Source: Burkholderia ambifaria AMMD
GTDB lineage: Bacteria; Pseudomonadota; Gammaproteobacteria; Burkholderiales; Burkholderiaceae
DNA length: 64,000 bases
Assembly (NCBI RefSeq): GCF_000203915.1
Contig: NC_008392.1
Span: forward strand, 310,001 to 374,000
Reading direction: 5' to 3'
The translations under genes were made by a program, and so were the position numbers. Positions 10,921 to 20,169 of this stretch are shown one piece after another (position 1 is the first letter of the stretch; the number at the start of each line of letters is the position of its first letter). A model generated the notes under the pieces. That model did no database searches. It saw only the letters and a list, made by a program, of their open reading frames with translations, and had not been told where the DNA came from.

Positions 10921-12255
10921 TCAGATATGGAACAGCTGCGCCACCAGGGTCGCGCCGATGAAGGTGCCGGCATTGGCCACGAAGGACACCAGCACGATGC
11001 GCCAGCCAAGCCGCCGGAAGGCCGGAATGTCCTTGGCGATCGACAGCCCCGCGAACACCAGCATCGGCGTGGTCACCCCGAGGAAATCGTTGTGCGAGCT
11101 GAGCGCGGCGATCTGCGAAGCCCATGGGGACCACGGCGAGGTCAGGAACATCGCCACCACCGATACCCAGCAGACCGCCGGAATCCTGCGCCCCGTCACG
11201 CGCGCCAGCGCATCGCCGACGATCGTCGCGCACACCATGATCGCGATTCCCGGCAGTCCCACCAGCGGTGTGGTGCCATGGGCGATCCAGTCGCACACCA
11301 GCGCCATCGCGGCCGTCACGATCCAGGCCAGCAGCTTGCCGCCGTAGCCGAGCGCGGGCGCCTCGGTCCGCACGTCGCCCAGCGACGGGCTGGCCGCTTC
11401 GGGCTGCGCCGATGCCTTGGTGGTGCGTCCGATCAGCGGCTCCAGCACGCGATAGCCCCAGACCGCGAGCGGCAGCGAGATGAATAGCGTGAAGTAAGTG
11501 CCGATGGTGGTGGTGATCAGGTTGCTGGCCGCGGCGAAGGCGAGCACCGATTTCGCCATCTCCGGGTCCTGCTGCGCGGCGATCGCGCCCGAGGCGGCCG
11601 CCATCATGCTGCCCGAGCCGACGCCCGAGCCCATCGCCAGCGCGAGCGGATCGAAGATGCCGAGGCTGCTCACGAAACCCGCGAACACGGCGATGAACAC
11701 CGCACCGAACACGGTGCCGGTCAGGTACTCGGCCAGCACGCCGCGGCCCTCGGCCGAATCCATGCCGTACTTCTCGCCGATGATCGCGAGGCTCGGCTCG
11801 CGGCCCACCGAGAAGGTCGCGCCGATCGCCTCGCGCTTGATGCCGAGCAGCAACGCGAGCGGCAGGCCGAGCAGGATGGTGCCGACGAAGTGGCCGAATT
11901 CCTGGAAGGCCAGCGCCCAGCCCGCCGACGCCAGCTTGGGCAGCGCGCTGCCCACCATCAGCCCGAGCTTGGAGACGAACAGCAGCAGCGCCGGCTGCAG
12001 GATCGCGGCCGCGAAGAACTGGTCGGGCACGCTCAGGCGCGCGCTGCTGTTCCAGCGCGCGCTGGCCAGCCCCACCGCGGCGCCGAGCAGCAGTGCCCAG
12101 ATCATCGGCAGCAGCACGACCTTGCCCGGCCCGAGCTTGAACGTGAATGAGCCGATCCATTCGGCGACCAGCAGGATGCCGGCCGCGTAAAGCAGGACCT
12201 TGGCGGTGGCCGCGCCGCCAAGCTCGCGGCGCTCGATACCCAATGCGTGTTCCAT
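10921..12255 (-). CDS. DUF3100-type multi-pass membrane protein, putative transporter
   Basis: A 444-aa hydrophobic protein with roughly ten to twelve membrane helices, for example VLLYAAGILLVAEWIGSF and LLAWIVTAAMALVCDWIA. It resembles the DUF3100 family, which often neighbours M20 amidohydrolases. A loop near the middle is rich in Gly/Ser/Ala (MGSGVGSGSMMAAASGAIAA), suggestive of a substrate path. Its place between the amidohydrolase and aldehyde dehydrogenase genes suggests uptake of the compound this cluster degrades. No substrate is assigned. Confidence 0.7.
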   Translation of the reverse strand: MEHALGIERRELGGAATAKVLLYAAGILLVAEWIGSFTFKLGPGKVVLLPMIWALLLGAAVGLASARWNSSARLSVPDQFFAAAILQPALLLFVSKLGLMVGSALPKLASAGWALAFQEFGHFVGTILLGLPLALLLGIKREAIGATFSVGREPSLAIIGEKYGMDSAEGRGVLAEYLTGTVFGAVFIAVFAGFVSSLGIFDPLALAMGSGVGSGSMMAAASGAIAAQQDPEMAKSVLAFAAASNLITTTIGTYFTLFISLPLAVWGYRVLEPLIGRTTKASAQPEAASPSLGDVRTEAPALGYGGKLLAWIVTAAMALVCDWIAHGTTPLVGLPGIAIMVCATIVGDALARVTGRRIPAVCWVSVVAMFLTSPWSPWASQIAALSSHNDFLGVTTPMLVFAGLSIAKDIPAFRRLGWRIVLVSFVANAGTFIGATLVAQLFHI

Positions 12256-12303
12256 GACGAATCTCCCCTTGAAGCCCGGCTGCCGTCGAATGCGGGCCGG
12301 TTG

Positions 12304-13821
12304 TTACAGATAACCGAACGCGGTGGGCGGCGCTTCGGCCGTCTCGACCCACACGCTCTTGGTCTGCGTGTATTCGTACAGCGCCTCGACTCCGCTCGAG
12401 CGGCCGTAGCCGCTCATGCCGTAGCCGCCGAACGGGGAGGCCACGTTGATGGTCTTGTAGCCGTTGACCCAGAAGGTGCCGGCATTCACCTGCGCGGCCA
12501 CGCGATGCGCGCGCGCCACGTCGGTGGTCCAGGCCGCGCCGGCCAGGCCGAAGTCGGTGTCGTTGGCGATCGCGATCGCCTCGTCCTCGGTGTCGAACGG
12601 GATGGCCGCCACCACCGGCCCGAAGATCTCGGTGCGCGCGACCTCCATCGCGTTCGACACGCCGGTCAGCACGGTCGGCGCCACGAAGTAGCCGCCGCGG
12701 CCCTCCCCGACGGGCTCGGCCGAACCGCAGGCGAGCGTGGCGCCCGCCGCCACGCCGCGCGCGATCATCGACATCACGTGGTCGTACTGCTTGCGATTGT
12801 TGATCGGGCCCACCTCGGTCGCATCGTCGAGCGGTGCACCGACGCGGATCTTCTTCGCCCCGGCAGCCACCATCGCGACGAATTCGTCGTAGACGGCGCG
12901 CTGCACCAGCAGACGCGAGCCGGCCACGCAGCTCTGGCCCGCGCCGGCGAAGATCGCCGCCTGGGCGGTCAGCGCGGCGCGCTTGAGGTCGGCGTCGGCG
13001 AACACGATATTGGCCGACTTGCCGCCCAGCTCCAGCACGCACGGCAGCACGCGGCGCGCGGCGGCCTCGGCGATGCGCGCGCCGGTGGCCGGCGAGCCGA
13101 CGAATACCGCCTTGCTCACCACGCGATGCGCGATCGCGGCCTGCCCCGCGGTGTGACCGAAGCCGGCCAGCACGTTGACCAGGCCGCGCGGCAGCCCGGC
13201 CCGCTCGCCGAGTCGGGCGACCGCCAGCGAGGTGAAGGGCGTCAGCTCCGAGGGCTTGAGCAGCACGCCGTTGCCCATCGCCACCGCGGGCGCCACCTGC
13301 CAGCCGCAGGTGAACACCGGCGCGTTCCAGGGTGTGATCTGCAGCACCACGCCGGCCGGCTCGCGGCGCGTGTAGTTGAGGTGCGAGGTCGGCACCGGGA
13401 TCACGCTGCCGTAGAACTTGTCGGTCCAGCCCGCGTAGTACTCGAACATCTCGGCGACCTTGCCCACCTCGCCCCGACAGTCGCGGATCGGCTTGCCCGA
13501 GCCCAGCGCCTCCAGCCGAGCGATCGCCTCGGCCTCGGCGCGGATCGCGCGCGCCACCTCCTGCATCACGCGGCCGCGCGCGGCATGCGTGAGCGCCCAC
13601 CATTCGCGTTGCGCGCGGCGCGCGCTTTCGGCGGCATGGTCGATCACGGCTGCGCCGGCGTCGCGATAGGCGAGCGTGGCCTCGCCCGTCGCCGCATCGT
13701 ACAGCTGGATCGTGTCGCCCTGGCCGGCGACGAGCTCGCCGTCGATATACGAGCCGATCGTGGCGGCGCCGGGGAAGAAATGCGCGAAGGCGGCGAGCAA
13801 CTGGTCTGCGTGCTGGGTCAT
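12304..13821 (-). CDS. NAD(P)-dependent aldehyde dehydrogenase
   Basis: A 505-aa ALDH-superfamily enzyme that oxidises an aldehyde to the acid. The catalytic Cys lies in GQSCVAGSR, the general-base Glu in LELGGKSAN, the nucleotide-binding stretch is FVGSPATG and ITPWNAPVF is the substrate/cofactor wall. Length is typical. It precedes the DUF3100 gene and follows a 3-hydroxyisobutyrate dehydrogenase-like gene, so it probably performs an oxidation in the same pathway. The substrate is unknown. Resemblance to betaine- or aminobutyraldehyde-type ALDHs is general only. Confidence 0.88.
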   Translation of the reverse strand: MTQHADQLLAAFAHFFPGAATIGSYIDGELVAGQGDTIQLYDAATGEATLAYRDAGAAVIDHAAESARRAQREWWALTHAARGRVMQEVARAIRAEAEAIARLEALGSGKPIRDCRGEVGKVAEMFEYYAGWTDKFYGSVIPVPTSHLNYTRREPAGVVLQITPWNAPVFTCGWQVAPAVAMGNGVLLKPSELTPFTSLAVARLGERAGLPRGLVNVLAGFGHTAGQAAIAHRVVSKAVFVGSPATGARIAEAAARRVLPCVLELGGKSANIVFADADLKRAALTAQAAIFAGAGQSCVAGSRLLVQRAVYDEFVAMVAAGAKKIRVGAPLDDATEVGPINNRKQYDHVMSMIARGVAAGATLACGSAEPVGEGRGGYFVAPTVLTGVSNAMEVARTEIFGPVVAAIPFDTEDEAIAIANDTDFGLAGAAWTTDVARAHRVAAQVNAGTFWVNGYKTINVASPFGGYGMSGYGRSSGVEALYEYTQTKSVWVETAEAPPTAFGYL

Positions 13822-13875
13822 GTCAGGTTTCCGTATCTGTGGGTCGAGCGGGATCGTGGCGCGGGCTGCCCGGCC

Positions 13876-14748
13876 TCAGGCCGGGTCGACGAAGTCGACG
13901 ATGCGGTTGAAGTCCTCGCCGTCGGCGACCGATACCTCGCTGGCGGCCCACACGCGCGCCGCCTCGCGCGCCACGGGAGCGACGCTGTCGAACTGGTCGA
14001 GCAACCCGAGCGCGAGCCGAACGTCCTTGCGCATCAGCTTCATGGTGAAGCCGGAATCGAACTTGCCGTTGAAGATCCAGGTCGGGTAGTTGGTCAGCGT
14101 CGCGCTGTTGCGGCCGGAGCCGCCGTTGAGCGCCTCGACCAGCTTTTCCGGATCGACGCCGGCCGCGCGCGCGGTGCGCACCGCCTCGCTGGCGGCCAGC
14201 AGGTGCACGCCGGTCAGCAGATTGTTGAGCAGCTTGGTGACGTGGCCGGCGCCCACCGGGCCCACATGCACGCGCTTGGCGCTGATCGCCGCGAGGATCG
14301 GCTCGACGGCCGCGATATCGCTGTCCGAGCCGCCCAGCACCATCGTCATGGTGGCGGTGGCCGCGCCCTTCGGGCCGCCGCTCACCGGGCCGTCGACGAA
14401 GCCGATGCCGCGCTCGGCCAGCGCCGCCGCCACGCGCCGCGTGCTGTCCGGATCGGCCGTGGTGGTATCGATCACGATGCTGCCCGGCCTCGCGTTCTCG
14501 AGCACGCCGCCCGCGCCCAGCACCACCGCCTCGACCACCGCCGACGTCGGCAGCGACAGCAGCAACACGTCGGCGTCGCGCGCGATTTCGGCCACCGAAT
14601 CGCGCGCCGACAGCACCGCCTGCTCGGCCAGCGCGAGCGCCACGCCCGGCGCCGCGTCGTAGCCAAGCACCGTGTAGTCGCCGCGCCGCAGCGAACCAGC
14701 CATGCCGCGCCCCATGTTGCCCAGACCGATCACGCCCACCGTTTTCAT
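13876..14748 (-). CDS. 3-hydroxyisobutyrate dehydrogenase-family oxidoreductase
   Basis: A 290-aa beta-hydroxyacid dehydrogenase. It has the N-terminal Rossmann motif GLGNMGRGMA, the substrate-binding DGPVSGGPKGA and the catalytic lysine in GHVTKLLNN. Length is normal for the family (about 295). It oxidises or reduces a short 3-hydroxy acid with NAD(P). It is the first gene of the cluster transcribed away from lysR, so it lies next to the regulated promoter. The start MKTVGVIGLG is the only one compatible with the Rossmann fold. Confidence 0.87.
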   Translation of the reverse strand: MKTVGVIGLGNMGRGMAGSLRRGDYTVLGYDAAPGVALALAEQAVLSARDSVAEIARDADVLLLSLPTSAVVEAVVLGAGGVLENARPGSIVIDTTTADPDSTRRVAAALAERGIGFVDGPVSGGPKGAATATMTMVLGGSDSDIAAVEPILAAISAKRVHVGPVGAGHVTKLLNNLLTGVHLLAASEAVRTARAAGVDPEKLVEALNGGSGRNSATLTNYPTWIFNGKFDSGFTMKLMRKDVRLALGLLDQFDSVAPVAREAARVWAASEVSVADGEDFNRIVDFVDPA

Positions 14749-14852
14749 CCGACGACTCCTGATAGCTGTTGGTTCGAGGCCAGCGCGCCAGCTTGGCGCC
14801 GCCTTGCATGGCTACGATGTTCGGTCCGGCGATCCGTATAATCAATCAACGC

Positions 14853-14882
14853 CAATATTGAGATTGTTCTCTTTTTTAGAAC
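14853..14882. promoter_or_regulatory. Palindromes in the divergent lysR promoter
   Basis: The 143-bp gap between the divergent genes holds CAATATTG (14853-14860) and an inverted repeat GTTCT-N7-AGAAC (14866-14882), both AT-rich. LysR proteins bind interrupted dyads in such divergent promoters, so these are candidate operators for the flanking catabolic cluster and for autoregulation. Confidence 0.4.
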
Positions 14883-14891
14883 ACCGGGATC

Positions 14892-15800
14892 ATGAGCGAC
14901 ACCCTTACCGACAGCCGGATCGTCTATTTCTATGAGGCCGTGCGCTGCGGGACGATCCGCGCCGCGGCCGACTGGCTCGACGTGGCGCCCTCGGCCGTGA
15001 GCCGCCAGATCGGGTTGCTGGAGAAGGAGCTCGACGCCACCCTGGTCGAGCGCCACGCGCGCGGCGTGACGCCCACCGACGCTGGACGCTGCGTGATCGA
15101 GTATTTCCGCGAGCAGCTCGCGCATCGCGACGACCTGATCTCGCGCCTGCAGGAGCTGCGCGGGCTCAAGACCGGCCAGGTCAGCCTGGTGCTCGGCGAG
15201 GGCTTCGTCTCGGATCTACTGGCCGGGCCGATGCAGCAGTTCTGCCGGCAGTTCCCCGGGATCCGTGTCAACCTCGACGTGGGCAGCACCAACGACGTGA
15301 TCCGCAAAATCTCGAACGACGAGGGCGAGATCGGCCTGGTCTACAACCCGCCCGCCGAGCCCAAGCTGGTGTCGCGCGCGTCGAAGCGGCAGCCGATGAT
15401 GGCGATCGTCGGCCCCGACTTCCCGCGCCGCAGCCACAAGGTGCTGACGGTGCAGCAGCTCGCCACCTACCCGATGGCGGCCACCCACCCGTCCTACGGC
15501 ACGCGGCAGATGATGGAGGCCGTGGAATACGCCGAGCGCGTACGGCTCGCGCCGATCATCACCACCAATTCCTTCGCGATCCTGAAGGAATTCGTGAAAT
15601 CGGGGCTCGGCATCTCGGTGATGCCGGCTTTCGCGGTGGCGGCCGAACTGCAGGCCAAGGAACTGTTCGCGATCGAGATCGCGCATCCTATCCTCGAGAA
15701 CGCCGAGGCGCACATGGTCACGCGCGTGGGCCGCAAGCTCTCGGTGGCCGCCAACAAGATGCTGCAGATGATGACGGGGCAGATGCGGGCGTTCCGTTAG
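14892..15800 (+). CDS. LysR-family transcriptional regulator
   Basis: A 302-aa LysR protein with an N-terminal helix-turn-helix (AADWLDVAPSAVSRQIGLLEKEL, about residues 22-44, given here for position) and a C-terminal substrate-binding domain. It is transcribed away from the dehydrogenase/ALDH/DUF3100/amidohydrolase cluster and most likely activates it in response to a pathway compound. It is the last metabolic gene before the T3SS island, whose first gene ends 132 bp further on in the convergent direction. Confidence 0.88.
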   Translation: MSDTLTDSRIVYFYEAVRCGTIRAAADWLDVAPSAVSRQIGLLEKELDATLVERHARGVTPTDAGRCVIEYFREQLAHRDDLISRLQELRGLKTGQVSLVLGEGFVSDLLAGPMQQFCRQFPGIRVNLDVGSTNDVIRKISNDEGEIGLVYNPPAEPKLVSRASKRQPMMAIVGPDFPRRSHKVLTVQQLATYPMAATHPSYGTRQMMEAVEYAERVRLAPIITTNSFAILKEFVKSGLGISVMPAFAVAAELQAKELFAIEIAHPILENAEAHMVTRVGRKLSVAANKMLQMMTGQMRAFR

Positions 15801-15931
15801 CGGATCCTGCGCTGGCTCCTGCTCCTGCCGGCGACGCGAGGCCGGGCTGTCTCGCCAGCCTTCCCGGCGAAGCGTCACGTGCACGCGGGGTGTACCGCAA
15901 TGCACCCGCACTTCCATGATCGCCTTGCGTT

Positions 15932-16321
15932 TTACGCGCGCTCCACGCCGGGCGCCGCAAGCAAGGCGTGAGCGGTGCGCGTCGCCATGACGTCGTCGGA
16001 TCGGTAAGCCGCCGCATAGGCATAGGTGCGCCACGCCGCATCGCCAAGCGCATACAAGCAAACGGCCGCGAGCGCCATGCCGCGCGACGAAAGCACGCCG
16101 CCGCGCTCGACGCGGCGCAATTCGCTCAGCGCCTCGCCCCACGCACGCGCGCGCACATGCCACCACGCCAGCACCTCGCGCATCCCCCCGTCCCCGGGGC
16201 GCAGCACCGCCATGGCGTCGAGCAGGTCCAATACGTCGGACAACGTATCGAGCGCCGCACCGGCCCACAGCACGTGCATCATTCCCGTAGCGATCTGGTC
16301 GTCTTTCAACGTCTCGATCAT
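15932..16321 (-). CDS. HrpB1/HrpK-family T3SS protein (paralogue at the end of the hrpB operon)
   Basis: A 129-aa helical, TPR-like protein resembling HrpB1/HrpK. Family features are the central VLRPGDGG...W block and the later ALGDAAWRTYAYAAA, which mirrors EDPLWHSYALSAA in the protein at 63474-63962. HrpB1-type proteins are periplasmic or cytosolic helpers of Hrp pilus assembly. I chose ATG 16321 because GGAG lies just upstream. It is the last gene of the hrpB operon, 39 bp after hrcT. Its precise role is unknown. Confidence 0.65.
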   Translation of the reverse strand: MIETLKDDQIATGMMHVLWAGAALDTLSDVLDLLDAMAVLRPGDGGMREVLAWWHVRARAWGEALSELRRVERGGVLSSRGMALAAVCLYALGDAAWRTYAYAAAYRSDDVMATRTAHALLAAPGVERA

Positions 16322-16360
16322 ATTCTTCTCCAAGCTGCTGCCCTTTCGGTGGCGCGCGCT

Positions 16361-17167
16361 TTATCTGCCGCCCGCGATCGCCCGTGCCTCGGCGGCCACG
16401 CCCACGAGCGAAAGCTGATCGCGCACCTGATCGATGAAGATGGCCGCCAGCAGCGCAAGCATCAGAATCGTGAGCGCGCCTTTCACGGGCTGCGCGAGCG
16501 ACGGCAGATCGAGCTTTTGCGATACCTTTCCCGTAAAGCCGAAGCCGATGTCGATCAACAGCAGCATCAGCATCATCGGCGTTGCCAGCTTCGCCACCGT
16601 TTCCATCAGCGAATCGGTCTTCAAAAGCACGAACGATTCGAGTACCGAGCCGCCCGCGGGCGCGAGGCTGCCGAGCGGCCACCAGGTGTACGACTCGTAA
16701 ATCGCGCCGAGCAGAAACGTCATGCCGCCGAGACACCAGAACGCCGCAATCGCGAACTGGCTCAGGAGCGTCGACGTCAGCGACGTCTGCTGCCCCTGGC
16801 TCGGGTTCTGCATCTGCAGTTGATTGAAGCCGGTCAGATCGTCGACGTACGTGCCGACGCTTTCCGCGGCCCAGAACACCGTCGATGCCGCGAAGCCGAG
16901 CCCGACGCCGATCAGCGCCTCCTTCAGGCCGATACCGACGAGTATCGTCGCATCCCCCTGCTCGAGCAGGCCGCGCTGCCCGTATGCGACGAAGCTGCCC
17001 CACAGCAGCGCGAGCGCGGTGCGCACGCGGCCCTGCACGACGTTGTCGGACGTGGGCGGAAAGATCATCATCAGCACCATCAATCGCTCGCTGCAAAGGC
17101 CGAGCACGATCAGAAACCTGACCAGTTGGTGGCTCGATTCGATCGATGCAAAGGTGATCTCGCTCAT
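16361..17167 (-). CDS. hrcT: T3SS export apparatus protein HrcT (SctT)
   Basis: A 268-aa inner-membrane protein of the FliR/SctT family with about six hydrophobic helices. Typical blocks include RLMVLMMIFPPTSD, LIGVGLGFAASTVFWAAES and LLIDIGFGFTGKVSQ. SctT joins SctR and SctS to form the export gate through which substrates cross the inner membrane. It follows hrpB7 by 51 bp in the hrpB operon, the order seen in Ralstonia and Xanthomonas. No unusual residues noted. Confidence 0.92.
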   Translation of the reverse strand: MSEITFASIESSHQLVRFLIVLGLCSERLMVLMMIFPPTSDNVVQGRVRTALALLWGSFVAYGQRGLLEQGDATILVGIGLKEALIGVGLGFAASTVFWAAESVGTYVDDLTGFNQLQMQNPSQGQQTSLTSTLLSQFAIAAFWCLGGMTFLLGAIYESYTWWPLGSLAPAGGSVLESFVLLKTDSLMETVAKLATPMMLMLLLIDIGFGFTGKVSQKLDLPSLAQPVKGALTILMLALLAAIFIDQVRDQLSLVGVAAEARAIAGGR

Positions 17168-17218
17168 GTCGGTCGTCTGTCGTTCAAAGGATGTTTGCCT
17201 GCGAGCAAGCTCGCTGCT

Positions 17219-17704
17219 TCAAAACGCCGGACTGGGCCGGCGGTTCTCCGATGTTTCCTCGTCCTGCGCGTCCTCGATCGCCAGCTCGATGGCCTTGACG
17301 AGCGCGTCGCGCCGCTTGCCGTAGATGTCGATGCGCGCGCGGTTGCGCAGAATGTCCGTGCGCATCGCGCCGATCTGCGCGTGCTTCGCCGCCAGCGCCT
17401 GCCCGGCCTGATCCGCCTGTGCTTCGAGCATCGCGTGCTGCTCGGCCGCATGCGAGCGGAATTCGCGCAGCTTCAGATACGCGTCCGCCCTGAACGATGC
17501 GCCGCCGAGCATCGTGTCGATCTTGCCGTCGTGCGCAGCCAGCTCGGCCGCATGCGCGCGCACCGCCGCCCGGCACTCTTCCAATACGCCCGCGAGCGCC
17601 TGCAACTCGCCGCGCAAAGCGCCGAGCGCCGCATTGAGATTGCGATCGAGCTGGCGGCGGCGCGAGAGCACGCGCTCGAACGCGGCAACGCGGCGGTCTT
17701 TCAT
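17219..17704 (-). CDS. hrpB7: T3SS stalk protein HrpB7 (SctO-like)
   Basis: A 161-aa, highly charged, coiled-coil protein (heptad-like Leu/Ala spacing across residues 10-140). It is encoded between the ATPase HrcN and HrcT, as HrpB7/SctO is in Hrp2 systems. SctO/FliJ proteins form the central stalk that links the ATPase hexamer to the export gate. Sequence conservation in this family is weak, so the call rests on position, length and coiled-coil character. Confidence 0.8.
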   Translation of the reverse strand: MKDRRVAAFERVLSRRRQLDRNLNAALGALRGELQALAGVLEECRAAVRAHAAELAAHDGKIDTMLGGASFRADAYLKLREFRSHAAEQHAMLEAQADQAGQALAAKHAQIGAMRTDILRNRARIDIYGKRRDALVKAIELAIEDAQDEETSENRRPSPAF

Positions 17705-17719
17705 CGCTGGCCTCCGGCA

Positions 17720-19111
17720 TCAGGACTGGACGATTTCGCCCAGGGCCGCGATTGTGTCGTCCGGATCGACGAGCAGATCGGTCGGCTGCCCGAGGAAATC
17801 CCGAATCGCGTCGATCTTTGCAATGGCTTCGTCGGCAAGCGCATCGGTGCCGCTCTGATACTCGCCCACCTGCAGCAGAAGTTCGACCTCCTTGTGCTTG
17901 GCCATCAGCCGCCGCACGTGCCCGGCCGCCGCCACGTGCTCGCGCGAAACGACCTGCGTCATCACGCGCGAGAGGCTGCCGAGCACGTCGATCGCCGGAT
18001 AGCGGTTCTGTGCGGCGATCTCGCGCGACAGAATCATGTGGCCATCGAGAATCCCCCGCACTTCCTCGGCGATCGGGTCGCCGCCCGTTTCGTCCTCGGC
18101 CAGCACCGTATAGAGCGCGGTGATCGAGCCGAGCGCCGAGCGGCCCGCACGCTCGAGCAGCCGCGGCAGCTCCGCGAAGATCGACGGCGGAAAGCCGCGC
18201 CGTGTCGGCGGCTCGCCCATCGCTAGGCCGATTTCGCGCTGCGCGCGCGCAAAGCGCGTCAGCGAATCCATCATCAGCAGCACGCGCATGCCGCGGTCGC
18301 GGAAGTATTCGGCCACCGCCGTTGCCGCATAAGCGGCCTTCGCGCGCTCGATCGACGAGCGGTCCGAGGTGGCGCAGACCACCACGGAGCGGGCCATTCC
18401 GTCGGGCCCGAGAATGTGCTCGCAGAATTCGCGCACTTCGCGGCCCCGCTCCCCGATCAGCGCAATGACGTTGACGTCGCAGCGCGCACCGCGCGCGAAC
18501 ATACCCATCAACGTGCTCTTGCCCACGCCCGCCGGTGCGAAGATGCCCATGCGCTGCCCCTCGGCCAGCGTCATCATGCCGTCGACGACGCGCACGCCCG
18601 TGGGCATCGGTGTGTCGACGACGGGCCGCGACATCGGATCGGGCGGATCGGCGATCACGGGCTGCCACTCGTCGCATTCGAGCGGTCCCTTGCCGTCAAT
18701 CGGCTCGCCGAGGCTGTCGATCACGCGGCCGAGCAGGCGCGGGCCGATGCGCAGCGAAAGCGGCCGCCGAAGTCCCACCACGCGCGTGGCCCGCGACACG
18801 CTGCCGAGCCGGCCGAACGGCGAAAGCAGCGCGACGTCGCGCGAGAATCCGACCACTTCCGCACGCTGCAGCAATGCGCCTTCGGGCGAGCGCAGCTCGC
18901 ACAGCTCGCCGAGCGTCGCGTCGAGGCCCGATACGCGTACCAGCGTGCCGATCACTTCCTGCACCTTGCCGCATGCCGCGGGTTGCGCGCGGGCGCGCAG
19001 TTCGCGCTCCATCGCATCCGCCAGCGCCGAAAAACCGCGCGCGGCATGCTGTTGCGCTTCCGGCGTCCCGCTCGCTTCGCCGGTTCGGAGATCGTCCGCG
19101 CTGTCGATCAT
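17720..19111 (-). CDS. hrcN: T3SS ATPase HrcN (SctN)
   Basis: A 463-aa F1-like ATPase that unfolds and releases T3SS substrates at the base of the injectisome. Motifs: Walker A in [26 protein letters not shown] after it, Walker B region [18 protein letters not shown], and [22 protein letters not shown]. Length is typical of SctN. GAAGGA lies upstream of the ATG. It is flanked by the stator gene hrpB5 and the stalk gene hrpB7. Confidence 0.95.
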   Translation of the reverse strand: MIDSADDLRTGEASGTPEAQQHAARGFSALADAMERELRARAQPAACGKVQEVIGTLVRVSGLDATLGELCELRSPEGALLQRAEVVGFSRDVALLSPFGRLGSVSRATRVVGLRRPLSLRIGPRLLGRVIDSLGEPIDGKGPLECDEWQPVIADPPDPMSRPVVDTPMPTGVRVVDGMMTLAEGQRMGIFAPAGVGKSTLMGMFARGARCDVNVIALIGERGREVREFCEHILGPDGMARSVVVCATSDRSSIERAKAAYAATAVAEYFRDRGMRVLLMMDSLTRFARAQREIGLAMGEPPTRRGFPPSIFAELPRLLERAGRSALGSITALYTVLAEDETGGDPIAEEVRGILDGHMILSREIAAQNRYPAIDVLGSLSRVMTQVVSREHVAAAGHVRRLMAKHKEVELLLQVGEYQSGTDALADEAIAKIDAIRDFLGQPTDLLVDPDDTIAALGEIVQS

Positions 19112-19161
19112 GGCGCTTCCTTCGTTGTCATGTGCTCTTCCGTGTGCGGTGTGAAGCGCGC

Positions 19162-20169
19162 TCAGATGGACATCGCGTCGGCGTCTTCATGCGCGACGTC
19201 GGCCGAACCGTCGGCCGGCAGGTCGGCCGCCGTTTGCATGGCGCCACCGTCTTGCCAGCCTGCTTCGACGCCGATGTTCCCGCCCGCGTCGTCGCCAGCG
19301 CGTTCATCTGCTTCGTCGCGGCCCTCGCCAGCGCCGATGGCGTGCTCGCCGGTCAGCGTATCGGCGTGCGCCGCGACATCCGCCAACGCGCCGAAATCGC
19401 GTTCGTCGGAGACGTGTGCATCATCCTCCGGCCGCGCATCGGGCGCGTCACACCCGGGTGCCGGCGCCACGCTGCGCACCGCGCGCGCCAGTGCGCCGCG
19501 CATCGCGGCCAGGTGCAACGACAAGCTCGCGTCGATCGCACCGAGATCGGTTTCGGCGATGCACGCGCCAGGCGCCAGCGCCACATCGGCCACGGCGCGC
19601 AGCCGCACGGCGCGCCCGGCCTCGCGCCATGCCAACGCGGCTTCCTCGAACGCCGCGCTCGCCGCGGCCAGATCCGACGGATGAACGCGCAGATGAATCG
19701 GGCTGCCGTCCGCGACGATGCGCTCGACCGTCGCGGCCGCGCGCGCGAAGAGCGCCTTGGGATCCGCCGACGCAATGATCTGCTCCACCGCAAGCGTCAC
19801 GAGTTCGGCCAGCCGGTTCTGCTGCGCGGGCTCGATCCGGCAGGCTTCGGCGCGCGCCGCCGCCGCGCGTTCGTGCCAATCGGCCAGCCCGCGCCGCAAG
19901 CCGTCGTCGTAACCCCGCTCGGCCGCCTGCGCAAACTCGCGCATGGCTCGCTCGACGAGGTCGTCCGCGCGGGCCTGCGCATCGTCGAGCAGCATGCGCG
20001 CTCGGGCGCGCGCCACGTCCAGCGCCTCGTCGCATTGGCGATGCATCTCGGCATACGCCGCATCGATCTCGACGATCGCCGCGAGATCTGCATGACGCAG
20101 CACGTCGCCTTCGGCACCCACGCCGAGGCCCGTGCCTTCGGCCTGCGGATTACGTAACCAGATCACCAT
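19162..20169 (-). CDS. hrpB5: T3SS stator protein HrpB5 (SctL)
   Basis: A 335-aa protein of the FliH/SctL family, which anchors and restrains the ATPase and links it to the HrcQ sorting platform. The N-terminal half is a charged helical stalk (about residues 30-150). The globular domain with [10 protein letters not shown] and [16 protein letters not shown] is characteristic. The last 90 residues form an acidic, Asp/Glu/Gly-rich tail that the usual family member of about 230 aa lacks. The start overlaps the end of hrpB4 by 7 bp. Confidence 0.88.
   Translation of the reverse strand: MVIWLRNPQAEGTGLGVGAEGDVLRHADLAAIVEIDAAYAEMHRQCDEALDVARARARMLLDDAQARADDLVERAMREFAQAAERGYDDGLRRGLADWHERAAAARAEACRIEPAQQNRLAELVTLAVEQIIASADPKALFARAAATVERIVADGSPIHLRVHPSDLAAASAAFEEAALAWREAGRAVRLRAVADVALAPGACIAETDLGAIDASLSLHLAAMRGALARAVRSVAPAPGCDAPDARPEDDAHVSDERDFGALADVAAHADTLTGEHAIGAGEGRDEADERAGDDAGGNIGVEAGWQDGGAMQTAADLPADGSADVAHEDADAMSI

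Noticed and set aside
12247..14841. 864-codon open frame on the plus strand
   Set aside because: It runs antisense to the aldehyde dehydrogenase and dehydrogenase genes, is His/Arg/Ala-rich without domains, and is a GC-rich shadow frame.
15801..15931. Possible tRNA or attachment site at the left edge of the T3SS island
   Set aside because: No cloverleaf, integrase or direct repeat is visible in this 131-bp gap.
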